DNA of 64,000 bases from Phoebastria nigripes (Eukaryota; Chordata; Aves; Procellariiformes; Diomedeidae). Below the pieces are notes generated by a model. The model was not told the DNA's origin. It saw only the letters and a program-made list of their open reading frames with translations, and made no database searches. The stretch lies in the NCBI GenBank assembly GCA_035582835.1, contig JAYKAV010003133.1, positions 308,707 to 372,706 of the forward strand, read 5' to 3'. The translations under genes were made by a program, and so were the position numbers. Positions 12,941 to 24,913 of this stretch are shown here, piece by piece (position 1 is the first letter of the stretch; every line of letters begins with the position of its first letter).

Positions 12941-15900
12941 ACCAATTTAAACAGATATAAGTGCAAAAATAATTCTTCCTAAATGCTATTTGTTTTTAAT
13001 ATGACAAGGTGATGAAGAAAGGATGAATGATGGGAAATGGGATTGCCAAAAGCAAATTAAAACACAGATGATAATATGAAACATATAAATATTATCCAAA
13101 CTATTAGAATAGACAGAGGAGGGGTTCATCTATGTATTTCATTGCAATTGGGTTATGGTTTAGTTCAGTACATCTAGAAGATATTTGTACCCTGATGTGC
13201 AGATCCTTGTTTCTCATCTGGGAATCTTTTCAAGTCAGAATTTTAGGACTTTTGGCAATTATCCAGAAATCTCAGATATGTCTGTTGTGGATGCACAGTG
13301 ATCTCCTGCAGCTCGGTACCTGAGACTCACTGCTTCTTTGTCATATAAACCAGATGCTCGTATTTCTGCCCAGAAAATCTCAGGCAGAAATATGCCAGGC
13401 CTAGGCAGCATTAATCTGAAATCTGGATATTAAACCCATAAACAGTCAAAAGTCTTTAAGCCTAAAGCTCCTATAATGTTTGGGATCAGATGGTGGTGGG
13501 GGCTATACAGATACAGATGTGTTTGCTTTCAAAATACATTGAATTTTGTTAGTTTCTGTATGAGAAACTTGGTCAATGCCTTGCATACACAGAACCGGGT
13601 TCCTATTGCCTTACACCCTAACTGTACCATGTTACTTTGCACAGTGTAAGTTTTCTAGTTTCTGAAAATGAGTCTTTTTTTTTGTCATGACATGAGTTGG
13701 TTACTCAGAAATTGAGATTCATGAAATAATTGATCAATTTTAAAAAACATCCTTTCTGAGTCCTTGTTTAAAGCTTAACTGTTGAGAGCAATTCTTTTTT
13801 CTAGAGCACCTTTTTTTTATTTGCATGCACAGGTGAGACACGCATACTTCAAATAGAGCATGAGTCTGGAGAATTAATTCCTAGGGTTTTAGAATCATAT
13901 TGATTTTGTTTGTTTACCTATTTCAATCAATATCTTTTTCTTTAACTACTTTAGCATCAACATAAACATTTCATATGACTTTTGTCTCAGAAACATGTTT
14001 GGGGGAAAAAAAAAAAACAAAGCCCCAGTTTCATATACATTTAATTGTTGGAAACTGCTATTAAAGGAGTCTGTGAAAAGTTTTACATAATTTTGTTCTA
14101 ATAATAAAGACCGGTTGNTTTTTTCCCCCTCTGTTTTTCCCCCCTCCTGTGTGTAATACCTCTGAAACTGAGGGAAGAAAAAAGGTTTATGGTAGGTATT
14201 CCTATCCTCTGAGCCTAGTTATAAACTCCTCTGTCCTTCCTGTCTGATTTGATTCAGGATCTGATTGTTCTAAGATAAAAAACAATTTTGCTGCTGTGTT
14301 TTCTTCATTGTAGCTGACCTTTGCTGTGCTCACACTACTCTGTTGGCCAGCAGTATTTTGGAAAAGGGGATCAAGCCCATGCATCTGTATTTCTTGCAGG
14401 AAATAATGAATCTGATCATTGCAAAGAAACAACTGGGTGTATGCTAGATGCCAGGGAACAAGCTAAAAAGTAAGAAAACAGTTACAGAGAACAGGAATTA
14501 TTTTATATTTGCTCCTAAACTAGTGTTTAATTAGAGCACTTGATGAAGAAGGTATAAGCTGTTAAATTTCCGTGAAATTCTGTGTTGATAAGTTCTATCA
14601 AATAAAACCCAGCAGTTTGGCCAGATCTACATTGTTTCCTAAATCTGTTGAATGATTTCACAGTTGAAAGCTGTTTGGCGTGGCAGTTCTTCTCCAGAAA
14701 TGCTGTGGCATTCTGCACTGGTCAGCTGGGGCGAGAACGGCTGTTGGAAAAAGTGCTGCAGGGTGATAGCAAGCCACACATGGCTTTTTAAAATACCTGT
14801 GACTGTGCTATANTGTACAAAAGAAAGATACCTTAATTATTTGTGTGAAAGGACAGAATTTTTCTCTGGCTTGACTAGAAAAGAACAGAAAGGAAGAGGC
14901 AACTGAAAGACCACAGAGAGAAGCAAACCCTACTGAGAGGGGAGGGCCGAGGGCTTCTTTTCTAAGAGGTGCATATGGTTATACACGTTTCTGAGCCTGC
15001 CCACGTTTTCTTGCGTAATCCTTCCCACCTCCTTGCATGACTTAACTCGGAATATAGTACAGGCAGGGTCAATGAGGGTGAACCAAAACCTCTAGTCATG
15101 AGGCTAAAAGGTGACCTTGTTCTGCTGTGATGCCAAGTATTTCGTCTGAAATCTCAGCTGGGTCCTCCTGTGATATCCTTGAGTGTGAGCACAGATATTA
15201 AAATATTGGAGAAATAAAAGACAGTTTACGTAAGATAAATGTGATGATACAGAAGGCAGAATGGATGACAAATACAATCAAGGCTTCAAAAAATATTATG
15301 TATGCCATGCTAATCCCCCAGAATGCTTTCCAGTTTTGTTTATGGCAACTTTTTCTTTTTTATGAGTAAATTCTACTTTGCCACAGAAAATATGCTAATC
15401 TGCTCCTCTTTCTGTGTCTTTTAACAAGCACTTGCTCATGCTGCAAAATACAAACAGACAATAGCTTGGCTAGTGCTGAATGTGTGGACTTTGCAAATAT
15501 GATTCCAGCTAAGTGACCTATAACACCAAAGCCAGCATTGATTTTAATTTTTCTAGTAAATCCTTACATTTCGGGATGAATACTGGGTCTTTTATGGATT
15601 GCTTCTTTCATTTGCAACAACTAAAAGGAAGAGGTTATTGCTACATCGTGATTTCAAATTTTCAAAATCAAGATGTCATATTTTTCCAGTAGAAGAACTT
15701 GGACATTGGATTTCCACTTGGCCCACTGAAGATGGAATCTGTTGAATTCAGAATAATCAAAAAGATATATTTCTTTGCTTAGGAGAGAGAAATAATGTGT
15801 GATGAACTGTAGAGAGACTGTTGCTATCATACAATCAACAAATTAACACTGCTACTAGGCTTCATTCACTCTCAATTAAAAATGTGATTGGCATTGAAAT

Positions 15901-16268
15901 TGCCAAGTTTATACTGAAGACAAAGGGGAATATTTTTGCAAAGTCTGAAACATTGGCTTTAATCTTTTATGGTTTCTCATATCACTAAAAATTCTCCTCA
16001 TCTGAAATGTTGACTTTAATGCTTTTTGTCTCTTTTTCAGCTAAAAAAAGACTTATTATTGTTTGCCCTGCAAAATATATGCATCTATAAATCTTGAATG
16101 AGTGTGCTACACCAAATAAGAAAGTTGCATTTAAAAATCTGGGTTTTTTGTGGGTTTTTTTCTTTTTGAAAGAGAGAGTGAGAAAGAATGTTTCTGAAAT
16201 AACCTTTTTCCCATAGAGTTCAGGTTATTTGCATAACTAAACCTTTGATGCTCTTCCATTAATATGGG

Positions 16269-16288
16269 AAAATAAATAAATAAATAAA
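16269..16288. repeat. (AAAT)n microsatellite
   Basis: About five consecutive AAAT units in an AT-rich setting. Confidence 0.85.
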
Positions 16289-19200
16289 AATATTAAATAA
16301 TTGTTTTGACATTTGGGATTCCCCACTACCACTCTCATTTTGGAAAGTTTTGTGCAGAGCCTAATTTTTTTCTGTCTCTCTTGATTGTTCCAGAGAAACT
16401 TCATGGTATCACAGCCCTCAGAACACATAGATTCCACTGCCTACCTGCAGGTAGCCTGCCTGTTGTTATTTAATCTTTGTACACCACTCTGGGGGCAGCA
16501 CCACAGTGACAAACGCTTTAAAAATGCAGATAGATGAAATAAGTTTTGACATTGGCTTGTGCAAAAGGCAGTTTTAAAGGGCAAAAATAATACAGTGTTA
16601 AAGACTTTGCCATTGAGAAGCATACATATTGTCTCACACTGAAGACTGAAAGAGGAGAGAAGAAGCCGATAGACAATATATTCTACAACAGTCCCACTCA
16701 TCACTGAATTCCCTTAATGGACAAAATAAAGATAACAAAACTGATCATATATAGGGACTTAAATGGAGAGCTTTTCATGGCTGGAGAAAATGATCTTGAT
16801 TGCTATTTGCATCGGGGACATGTATTTGGCCAGTTCTCATCATCCCTCAATTCACTACAATAAAGTTTGATACAGAAAGGAGTATAAGCTTCATATGTAA
16901 GCTTGATATATAAGCTTGATACATACATGATAATAAATAGAAGCTTATGTATAAACTTCAGTAATCAAAACGTCAAAGAGCTGCTGCATGATAGTGTGAA
17001 GGCCCTTACATTTATTTTCCTAGTTGATTCAGAGTGCTAACGTTCTGTTTCTTAGCATGGTCGGAAATGGCCCAGCCTTCATTGTGCTGGATGTCTTACT
17101 CCCATTGGGGTCTATTAAGTAAACAACATGAGGTCATTGGATGGGTCTGGACTGTTCTACATTTTTAGAGGTTACCTGGTCAATAGGATGTCACACTGTT
17201 GGTTGTGTTAGGTGACACTGGCACTTCCTTTTTAGATACTCGCTCAATGATCAGAACATTACCTAATGTTCAAGCTTGTTTTCTAGGCAAGAAAATTCTA
17301 GCCAACAACTTCTCCTTTTCGGGAGAGTACTCAGTTGTGAGACTATTCAGGAGGACATTGTCAGTCCATCTGGATAAAATTGTTCTGTTTTGGAGGCAAT
17401 AATCTCATATTCCTTGGCCACTGAAAATGCAATTACTAACAAAATTTAGCCTGAGCAGGAGAAATTGCTGCTTTGGAGGTGGATATGTAGACTTTAGGTT
17501 TTCCTGAAGTGACTGTCTTTCCGCTACAGACATGTCAGACACCTGTAACCAACAACCAGTTTGCAAAGCTCTTGAGCCTGCATGTTTTGTTTGAAATAAA
17601 AATGGATGTATGCGCATTCTTAAGCTCTTTGTTGAACTGAGACATGAAAGGCTTGCCTAAAATTACAAGAAAAGTTTGATGCAGAATGAAAGAATGGGTC
17701 CAGGTCACCTGAAACCTAAGTCATTGCCTTGACTGGAAGACTATGCTTCCATGTCAGGCATGGAGTTAAAAATAGTCAGGTGTATATTATTGGTACATTC
17801 ATATGATAAATATAGATAATGAAAAATTCATCATTAAGATGAAAGAATAAATACAGTGGAATCTACTAAAAACAAGAAATTGCAAGAAAGGAGGAATTAA
17901 ATGTGTCAGTCAACTTGACACATACCAATCAACTCATACTGGAGTGGAAGTATGCTCCAGGGTGAAAGAGCTAATGTACACCTTGAAAGACTTAATACAT
18001 CTCTCTGCTTCATGTTTCCTGTCCTGGGTACATCAACCTATTTGTAAAATAAACATCATACTTCAGAAAGGCTGCATATTTTTCACATTCAGCTGCTCAG
18101 CATTGATATCCAGAAAAAACAAAAATCTACAACCGGTTATTATATTTAAATTTATCTGTATGTCGCATTCTTCTGTGAAGTGTAATATCCTGGAATGCAC
18201 ATAATAATACTATTTTGTATTGTGTTTGTTGTGGTTTGTTGATAAAATATATCTTTCTTTGTAATTGATAAGGATAAAGACTCCATCTTGGATTGTACAG
18301 TAGCCATTTTATGTCAGTCCCATGGTGCAAATATGCCCTAGAGCCATCTTTGCTTTGCTTAAATAAGCACTCTATTTCAAGTGCTTTATTGGCAGTTAAC
18401 AATGATTTTGTAGTTACTTGGCAGCAAACGGTAGAGTACTATTACATTATTTCACATCAGAGCAGGTATGTATGATATATTAGAGCAAATAAACCAGCGC
18501 TTTGCTCTGTTAACAGACAAAAGAAATCATTTTCTTAAAGTAAGGTGTAGCTATGCATATCTTTATCATAAAGACTTGTAGATATATAGTGTATGTGAAA
18601 TATGTAACTAAGTTATTTTTTCCTTATGCAATTACGGAGGAGGCACAAGTACAACCTTATTGTCTAGCTCATGTCAACATCATTACTATGTCTAAGTCAT
18701 TTTCACAATTTTGAATGATTTTTTGGCATTATATAATCATTATTCACAAAGGATATTGTCTTACTAAACTTCCTTAGGTTTTTAGAGAAAGATACTGTTT
18801 GTAAAGTTTTTCTTTCAAACCGTGTTAACTTGTAAATAATTATGCTTTTATTATAGTTTTTTAAAAATCCTAAATAATTCTAGAGTAGTTGTATTAACGT
18901 ATTTGTCTAATGAACCTTGGAGGTGTTCCTCATGCAGAAGCCAAAAGACAGTGAATTTCAGTGAGTGATATAAAAGCTTTGAAGAGGGTGAACGTGGGTG
19001 ATTCAAGGCTCAGGTAATGTTCAGAGTATACTGCCTTTTACAACACTTACTTAGGAGCAACCCATAGCAATGAAATATGCAGATAGATATATCCTTCAAG
19101 AGGGTTTTTTCTTGATCTTTTAAGAAATCAGGATAAACAGGAGTGTTTATAAAAGCACAATTTATATTAGGTGATCCAGCCACTGATCTGAATTACATGT

Positions 19201-19579
19201 GCTATGCATTAAGTAATGAGTAATCACTCAGTCTTATCCTTGAGTCTACCAAAGTATTGCTTTAGTATCTGTTTTACATGTAATTTTATCCTACATGCCT
19301 CAAGGAGTTGAGTGCTTTGTTTTATATGTTTTTTTTCTGGATCATAGAAGGCATGCAACTTTATATGACAGGAGTGCTGGTCTGTTTGTTTACTTATTTA
19401 TGTTTTCTTTTCTTACAGTGCTTCTGGTCACAATTTTGGTCAAATTCACTTGTTAACAACTACATCGTATCTCTATGTTTGGCTGCTCTAATAGTACAAA
19501 TTCAGTATAACTGAACAAGTATTCTGAGTGCAGAGCTTCAATCTGTTTATTTTATACCTAAGAAAAATTATACCTAAGA

Positions 19580-19830
19580 CAAAGACCTTNGCTGTGTTGG
19601 GGGCTTTCAGCCTTGCCAGAGCCCTCAGCTGTCTCCACCACAGGATGTCCTACAGTGTCCCACACCTGGTCAGGTCCTTGCTGGCCCTAGTCTATGGGCT
19701 TTTTCTTCCCTGCAATGCAGGACTGGCCACTTCTTTTAAAACTTCAAGAGGTTTCTGTTGGCCAAATCCCAGAGTTTCTCAAGGTCCCCCTGGAATGAAG
19801 CTCCATTTTGTCAGCTGTTAATGTTTGTGT
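19580..19830. repeat. Probable degenerate interspersed repeat, family uncertain
   Basis: A roughly 250-bp GC-richer block lies inside strongly AT-rich DNA. Its texture (runs such as CCTGGTCAGGTCC, GGACTGGCCACTT and CTCAAGGTCCCCCTGGAAT) resembles multi-copy avian repeats whose antisense strand carries 'AAGGTCCC(T/C)CTGGA'-type sequence, possibly CR1-related. The + strand stays open across it (19528-19821), but the peptide matches no protein I know. The family assignment needs a repeat-library search. Confidence 0.35.
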
Positions 19831-20205
19831 GCAGATGGATCACCCTGATGGTGGCGTCTCTCACAAGATAACAGCATAAGGAGTTGCAGGGCACTACAGA
19901 CAATTAAAGGAGGTACTAGTTCAATGCAATTCCTCACCCAAGTAGGAATTACCATGACAACCATCTCCAAAACCTCTGAAAGGAGGGTACAAAGCAAGCA
20001 AAAGCCAGGGCCAGTGGAGAAAGGGTAAAGGAGGGATGGGCTGTTTGCATGCTGGGCTGTTAGTGTAAAATGAATACCTAAGAACAATTCAAGAATTACA
20101 GTACCTGTTCTATTTAAAGAGGTTTAATCTTTTATTTTTGTGGGACTGATTTTTTGTGGCAGCTTTCTGGCTTAGAATTAATTGTCAAATCCAAATGAAG
20201 TTTGA

Positions 20206-20211
<6 letters not shown>

Positions 20212-20252
<41 letters not shown>
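20212..20252. repeat. Poly-T homopolymer, 41 nt
   Basis: An uninterrupted run of T. It could be the reverse of an old poly(A) tail, but no retroposed gene is recognised beside it. The true length is unreliable in a draft assembly. Confidence 0.9.
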
Positions 20253-20254
<2 letters not shown>

Positions 20255-21913
20255 TTCAGTGAGCACTCATGCTTAAATTTGCAGGAGATAGATACATAAA
20301 AATTCACTTGTTAGAAACCACTACTTGCATGTTCACATGTGGGGTGTGAGAAGTGTCAAAAGTACATAAAATCTTGCTATCATTCAAAATCAGACTTTTG
20401 CATTCTATTCTATTGCTTTTTTGCTGTTTTACTGAATTGGCAGATTGTAATGTATGGAATCCCCACTCTGTCTCTTCCAGAAATATGACTGAAGGAGTGT
20501 ACATTAGAAAATATTTTATTCATTTACATTTATTCATGTACAGAATTTGTACGTCATCTTTGCATTACTATGTTGTTTAAATAATTGTAAAAAATCTGTG
20601 AACTAGCATATGAAAAAATCCTACAATAGTCTTATCTAGGGATGGTGCTAGAAAAGATTAAGATTTTCCTTTGATTGATGGAAAATTAAACAGTACTTCA
20701 TGTTAATTTACCATTTAAAATATGCACAGCTATCATAGGTAATAATAATAGCTATTTTGTAATGTATATGTACTGCAAATGTATGCATGACTTTATAGAA
20801 TGCAGCTAACCCTACAAGGCAGGTTTAGGTCTGATGCATAACCGATAGAAGCTAGAGCCAATTGAAAAACTCATAAATAGCCGGAGCTAGACGACATCTC
20901 ATGCGCTCCTCCTCAAAGTCCTATTTTGTTTTGCAAAGAAGATGAGTCATAGCTTTACTCACATTTTGGAGATGAAAACAACACTATTTGCTTCATCCTT
21001 TTGTGTTCTGATATTTGCTCAGGAAACCTGAAGAGGTACATTCTGTTACGCTACTTTTTCACTTCCTAAATATTCAAGGTTTATCAGTGCTGCATCTTTT
21101 AACAGTCAGCTTTACTCTATAGGGGACAATCACACATTTCCCCACAAAGGGCAAATGAAAACTTCTGCACATTCAAATTTCATTTCATAGGTACTACCAC
21201 CTACATACATTGTACCATTTTCTGAGATGCACAGGCANAGAAACGCAACTTAGGTTATGTTTTTCCATCATATGCTGCTTTTATCATGTAAACGGTGCAA
21301 TAANTGTATGCAGCATTTTACAGACATAGTTTTTGAATCAGTAAATTATGCTAGGGAGAAGAGAAAGAAACAACCCCTGCTCCTCCTACACATGAAAACC
21401 ATACAGATTTCTTTGGAGTTAGTTAGGGCAGAGTTCATTTTACCCAACCTTTGTCTCTTAGTATAAACATTTTGTTGACTGAAGAGATGAATCTCACCCT
21501 ACATAACTTACAGGGGAAAAAAAAAAAGAACAAAACCCAAATTCCATGTTTAATATACAAAATGCAAAATATCATGAAAAGGGAATAATAATACTAAGGT
21601 TGAACAGAACACAGATTTTGTGCTTGAATCAAACAGATTAAAACAAGTACAACCTACCGTTGGGAACACCTGGCAGTACATCCAGTAATATTTTGAGAGA
21701 TAAGTGAAATATTGAAAAGTATGTTTGGATAAGAATTTGTAAAGAAAAAAAAATGCTTACTTAAATCCAGTCATCCCAGAAGGTGGTTGTTGTTTCATCT
21801 GCAGCTATTGACTGAGAAAGGATCTGGCTAAATGACAATTAGAAATACGGATTTGTAGTTCAAACCCATCTAAGCCCATTTGAAGTCAGTTGGGCTGTAT
21901 GTGAAAGTAAAAG

Positions 21914-21960
21914 TCTATGTATAGGAAGTCTATGCATAGTCTATGCATACCTATGCATAG
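21914..21960. repeat. Cluster of 10-bp palindromes (CTATGCATAG type)
   Basis: Four near-identical decamers occur within 47 bp: CTATGTATAG at 21914, CTATGCATAG at 21930, CTATGCATAC at 21941 and CTATGCATAG at 21951. Two are perfect palindromes. ATGCAT cores can be bound by POU-type factors, but simple local duplication also explains them. Confidence 0.85.
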
Positions 21961-24867
21961 GTAGAATAATAGTTTAAGACTTCAGTAGAAATGAGTAAAA
22001 GATATGTCTTTAAAAGTTTTAGAAAAACATATAAACTCCAGAGTTGGGTGTTTTGTACACAAAGAAAAGTATTATTGTCTTGAAGGCTGAAAGAGTAATC
22101 TTCAGTGGACTGTAATGCTCTTAGGCTGTGAATCCCAGCATTGTATTGCTTTCTCAAGGAAAAACCTTGAGATTTACAGAACTCCACTGCCGCTTCCTTG
22201 TCTTGTTATCAAGACAAAATGAATAGATATGTGGAGGAGTGTGCTGTACATGTTTTTACACATTATGAAGGATTTTATATGGCTAAACTCTTGCTTTTAT
22301 GTGTAAGTTGGCCTTCAGTAGAAATCATATGATAACAACCAAATGTGTGTATGTATCTGCTTTTCACGAGGAAAAACACAACTCAATTTTTTGCCTCTGA
22401 ACTGATTAAACTTCTGTCCTGAAAGGGACAACAGAGTCATAGCTTAGATTGATGTGCTCATTGCCTTACATTNGATAAGGCTTGCTCTTGATTTATTAAG
22501 CTTCCAGGTAAATATGGTTTAACTAGTCTCTTCTGTGAATATTTTTACTGTGCCCTTTTGCTAATTGGAAGCATGCAAATACCACAGAGATCTTTATATT
22601 TCTTGTCTCATTTGCTATATATTTAGGTACTGATGTTTCTATTGCAGCTATTATAGTGAAATTTTGAGGATTTGAATTATTTTGATCTAGATTCTCAGTA
22701 ATGAGAATAATGAGTGTTATGTTATCTCAGTTCACAGGAGAACAATCTGAAGTGCAAAGCTTTTCTTGTGATGATACAGAAATGTAAAAGCTAGTGCTTG
22801 TGAGTCTGTTTACTTTGGTGTGGTTTTGGCAAAGAAGGGTTGCGTAAAGCAAAGCACTTTGGTACATGGGAGAAGTTTTACAGTTAGAGTCCAGCACATA
22901 TATCAACAACAGTGCATCCTGTTGTGGATTTATCAGGTTGCTTTTGAGTAATGAAGCAATGCTACCCCATATTCTCTGTCAAAAATGAGTAATTTACCAG
23001 CTAAAACAGAACTATTGCAATAGCAAGTTCATATCGCGTAATTAGCAGGTTGTTGCACTTCAGGACTTCAGTTTTCAGGTCTGCTTTTCGGGTCTGCAAC
23101 CCAGATGGTGGCCTATTTGGATCATCCATTTGTAGTAAGAAAAGGAGTTCCTCTTGTCTTGAAGTTTAAAAGGAGCACTTTCGTAACAGGCTAAGATAGC
23201 TGGTAAGTTCTGGTCAAAAGGCTGATGTTGCAGAAGGCTTATGTTGCCCACTGTAAGCTGGGGCAATGAATGTTATATAAGGTAAATGCATAGTGCTGGG
23301 ATTAAATGGAAAATCTATAATGGGAGATTCAAATATGGAAAATATGAAAAAATATGGAAAAAATAAATGGATTTCTAGATTCTTCAGAAATTCCTGATGT
23401 CAGCATGAGAGGGGAGGGGTTTCAGAATTATGTAGCACTTCTCTTGCATCCTTCAGTGGTTGGCCATCTCTTCATCTCTTTCAGTGTATTGACAAGCACT
23501 AAACAACTTTTCAGTGCCGCTGTGCCAGAGCAGAACCACAGGCTTCACATATATATTCTGGATGTTCTATGGGGATTTAGTAAATGGCAGAATAAAAAAG
23601 TTGCAAATGATACATGTATAAACAATATGATTTATATAAAAATCTTGATGAGTTCTAAAGCTTGTTGCAAATTAGTTGAAGATTGTTTTAGCTGTAGCAT
23701 TGTAGAACTATTCTCTGAGAGGTACAGCAGTATGTGGTACTCTTTGGGTGTTGTGTACTGTGTTAGGAAAAAGTGTCCTCCATAATAGACAAGAGAGGTT
23801 TTTTGATCTCCCCATGTCCAATTTTTCACAATGGGTGGAGGAGTACACATCAGAATTTGATTAAACTGTCTTGGTCTTTAAAGTTGTTTTGTATATATAT
23901 CAGCAGGTCACCTCATTAACACTTGGACAAAGTACATAGTAAGTTTGTAATTAAACATCCTCTTCCTTCCCATGGAAATCAAATACAATCATAACTTCTT
24001 CCTTCCCTGTATTTGTTTATGCTAAAACATTGCCATTGCCTAAATTATATTAGTTTTGGTACATACTTCAAATGAATTTTTTATCATTATGTTCCAGACT
24101 GGACAAATAATCATCATACATGTACTTATTTTATGTAGCACAATGCCATGATACCTAAGTAGAGCTAAGTTGCCTCGATGGGATACTGAGCTAACATAGC
24201 TATTCTGCTCCTACTAGCCATGTTTAGCCATCAAGAGATAGCATGAGTATCTGCCTAGTACTACACTGTTCCATGTAAATATATACCTCCCCACTTGTTT
24301 AGCTGTCTGCACAAAGTTATGGGCTATCAAATAAGAATAGACCTTCTTCTACAATCTTTTACCAGCATAAATACCAGCATAAGAAAGGCTGAAAGTTGAG
24401 TGTGCTGGACATAGCTGTCTACTTTAATGCTAGGTGGTTAGAGATGTTACCTTCCCCTGCACAGTCCTCAAGGTGCTATTAAAATCTGATTTCTGTACTT
24501 AAGAAATGGCAAGTGCATCTTCAATTATGGCCCCTGCATGGCCCCAAACACGAGCACCGCGTTAGCATATCTGCATGATTATCTATCTGCCTGGAACTGG
24601 AGACAGTTGGAGTGAGGAGCATACCTTGCTGTCATGTTTTGCTTTTTCAGAGCCATGAATATCACTGGTCATGAGATTAATAAAATGAAAATTAACGTCT
24701 CCGGCTTGAGAAAACTCTCAGGTAGACTATGTCTGTGAGAAAAATGTTGACATTTTTAGAATTTTACGCTTCGTTTTATGAAGCCACNCTAATTCAGTTC
24801 TAAAAACATTTTTTATAAGTGTATAAAAAGTTTTAATCTCTGCTAAATTCTGTTAAGGCGGATGAAN

Positions 24868-24913
24868 TTCGTTCGTTCGTTCTTTCTTTCGTTCTTTCTT
24901 TTTCTTTCTTTCT
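24868..24913. repeat. TTCG/TTTC tetranucleotide microsatellite
   Basis: Alternating TTCG and TTTC units preceded by an ambiguous base at 24867. The mixture suggests a TTTC array with CpG-containing variants. Confidence 0.85.

Larger units (their letters stand above)
8585..19570. other. Non-coding AT-rich DNA, no gene recognised
   Basis: No open frame here has recognisable protein similarity. The contents I can support are a pyrimidine-rich tract (10775-10860), an 18-bp tandem repeat (12891-12940), an (AAAT)n run (16269-16288), and a short cluster of HindIII-site-like TAAGCTTGATA repeats with inverted copies near 16884-16945. Otherwise it looks like ordinary intergenic or intronic sequence. 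Confidence 0.6.

Noticed and set aside
23354..23785. 143-codon + strand open frame
   Set aside because: It is the longest unassigned frame, but it has no recognisable domain, no signal of conserved composition and no splice or promoter context. A frame this long is plausible by chance in 64 kb.
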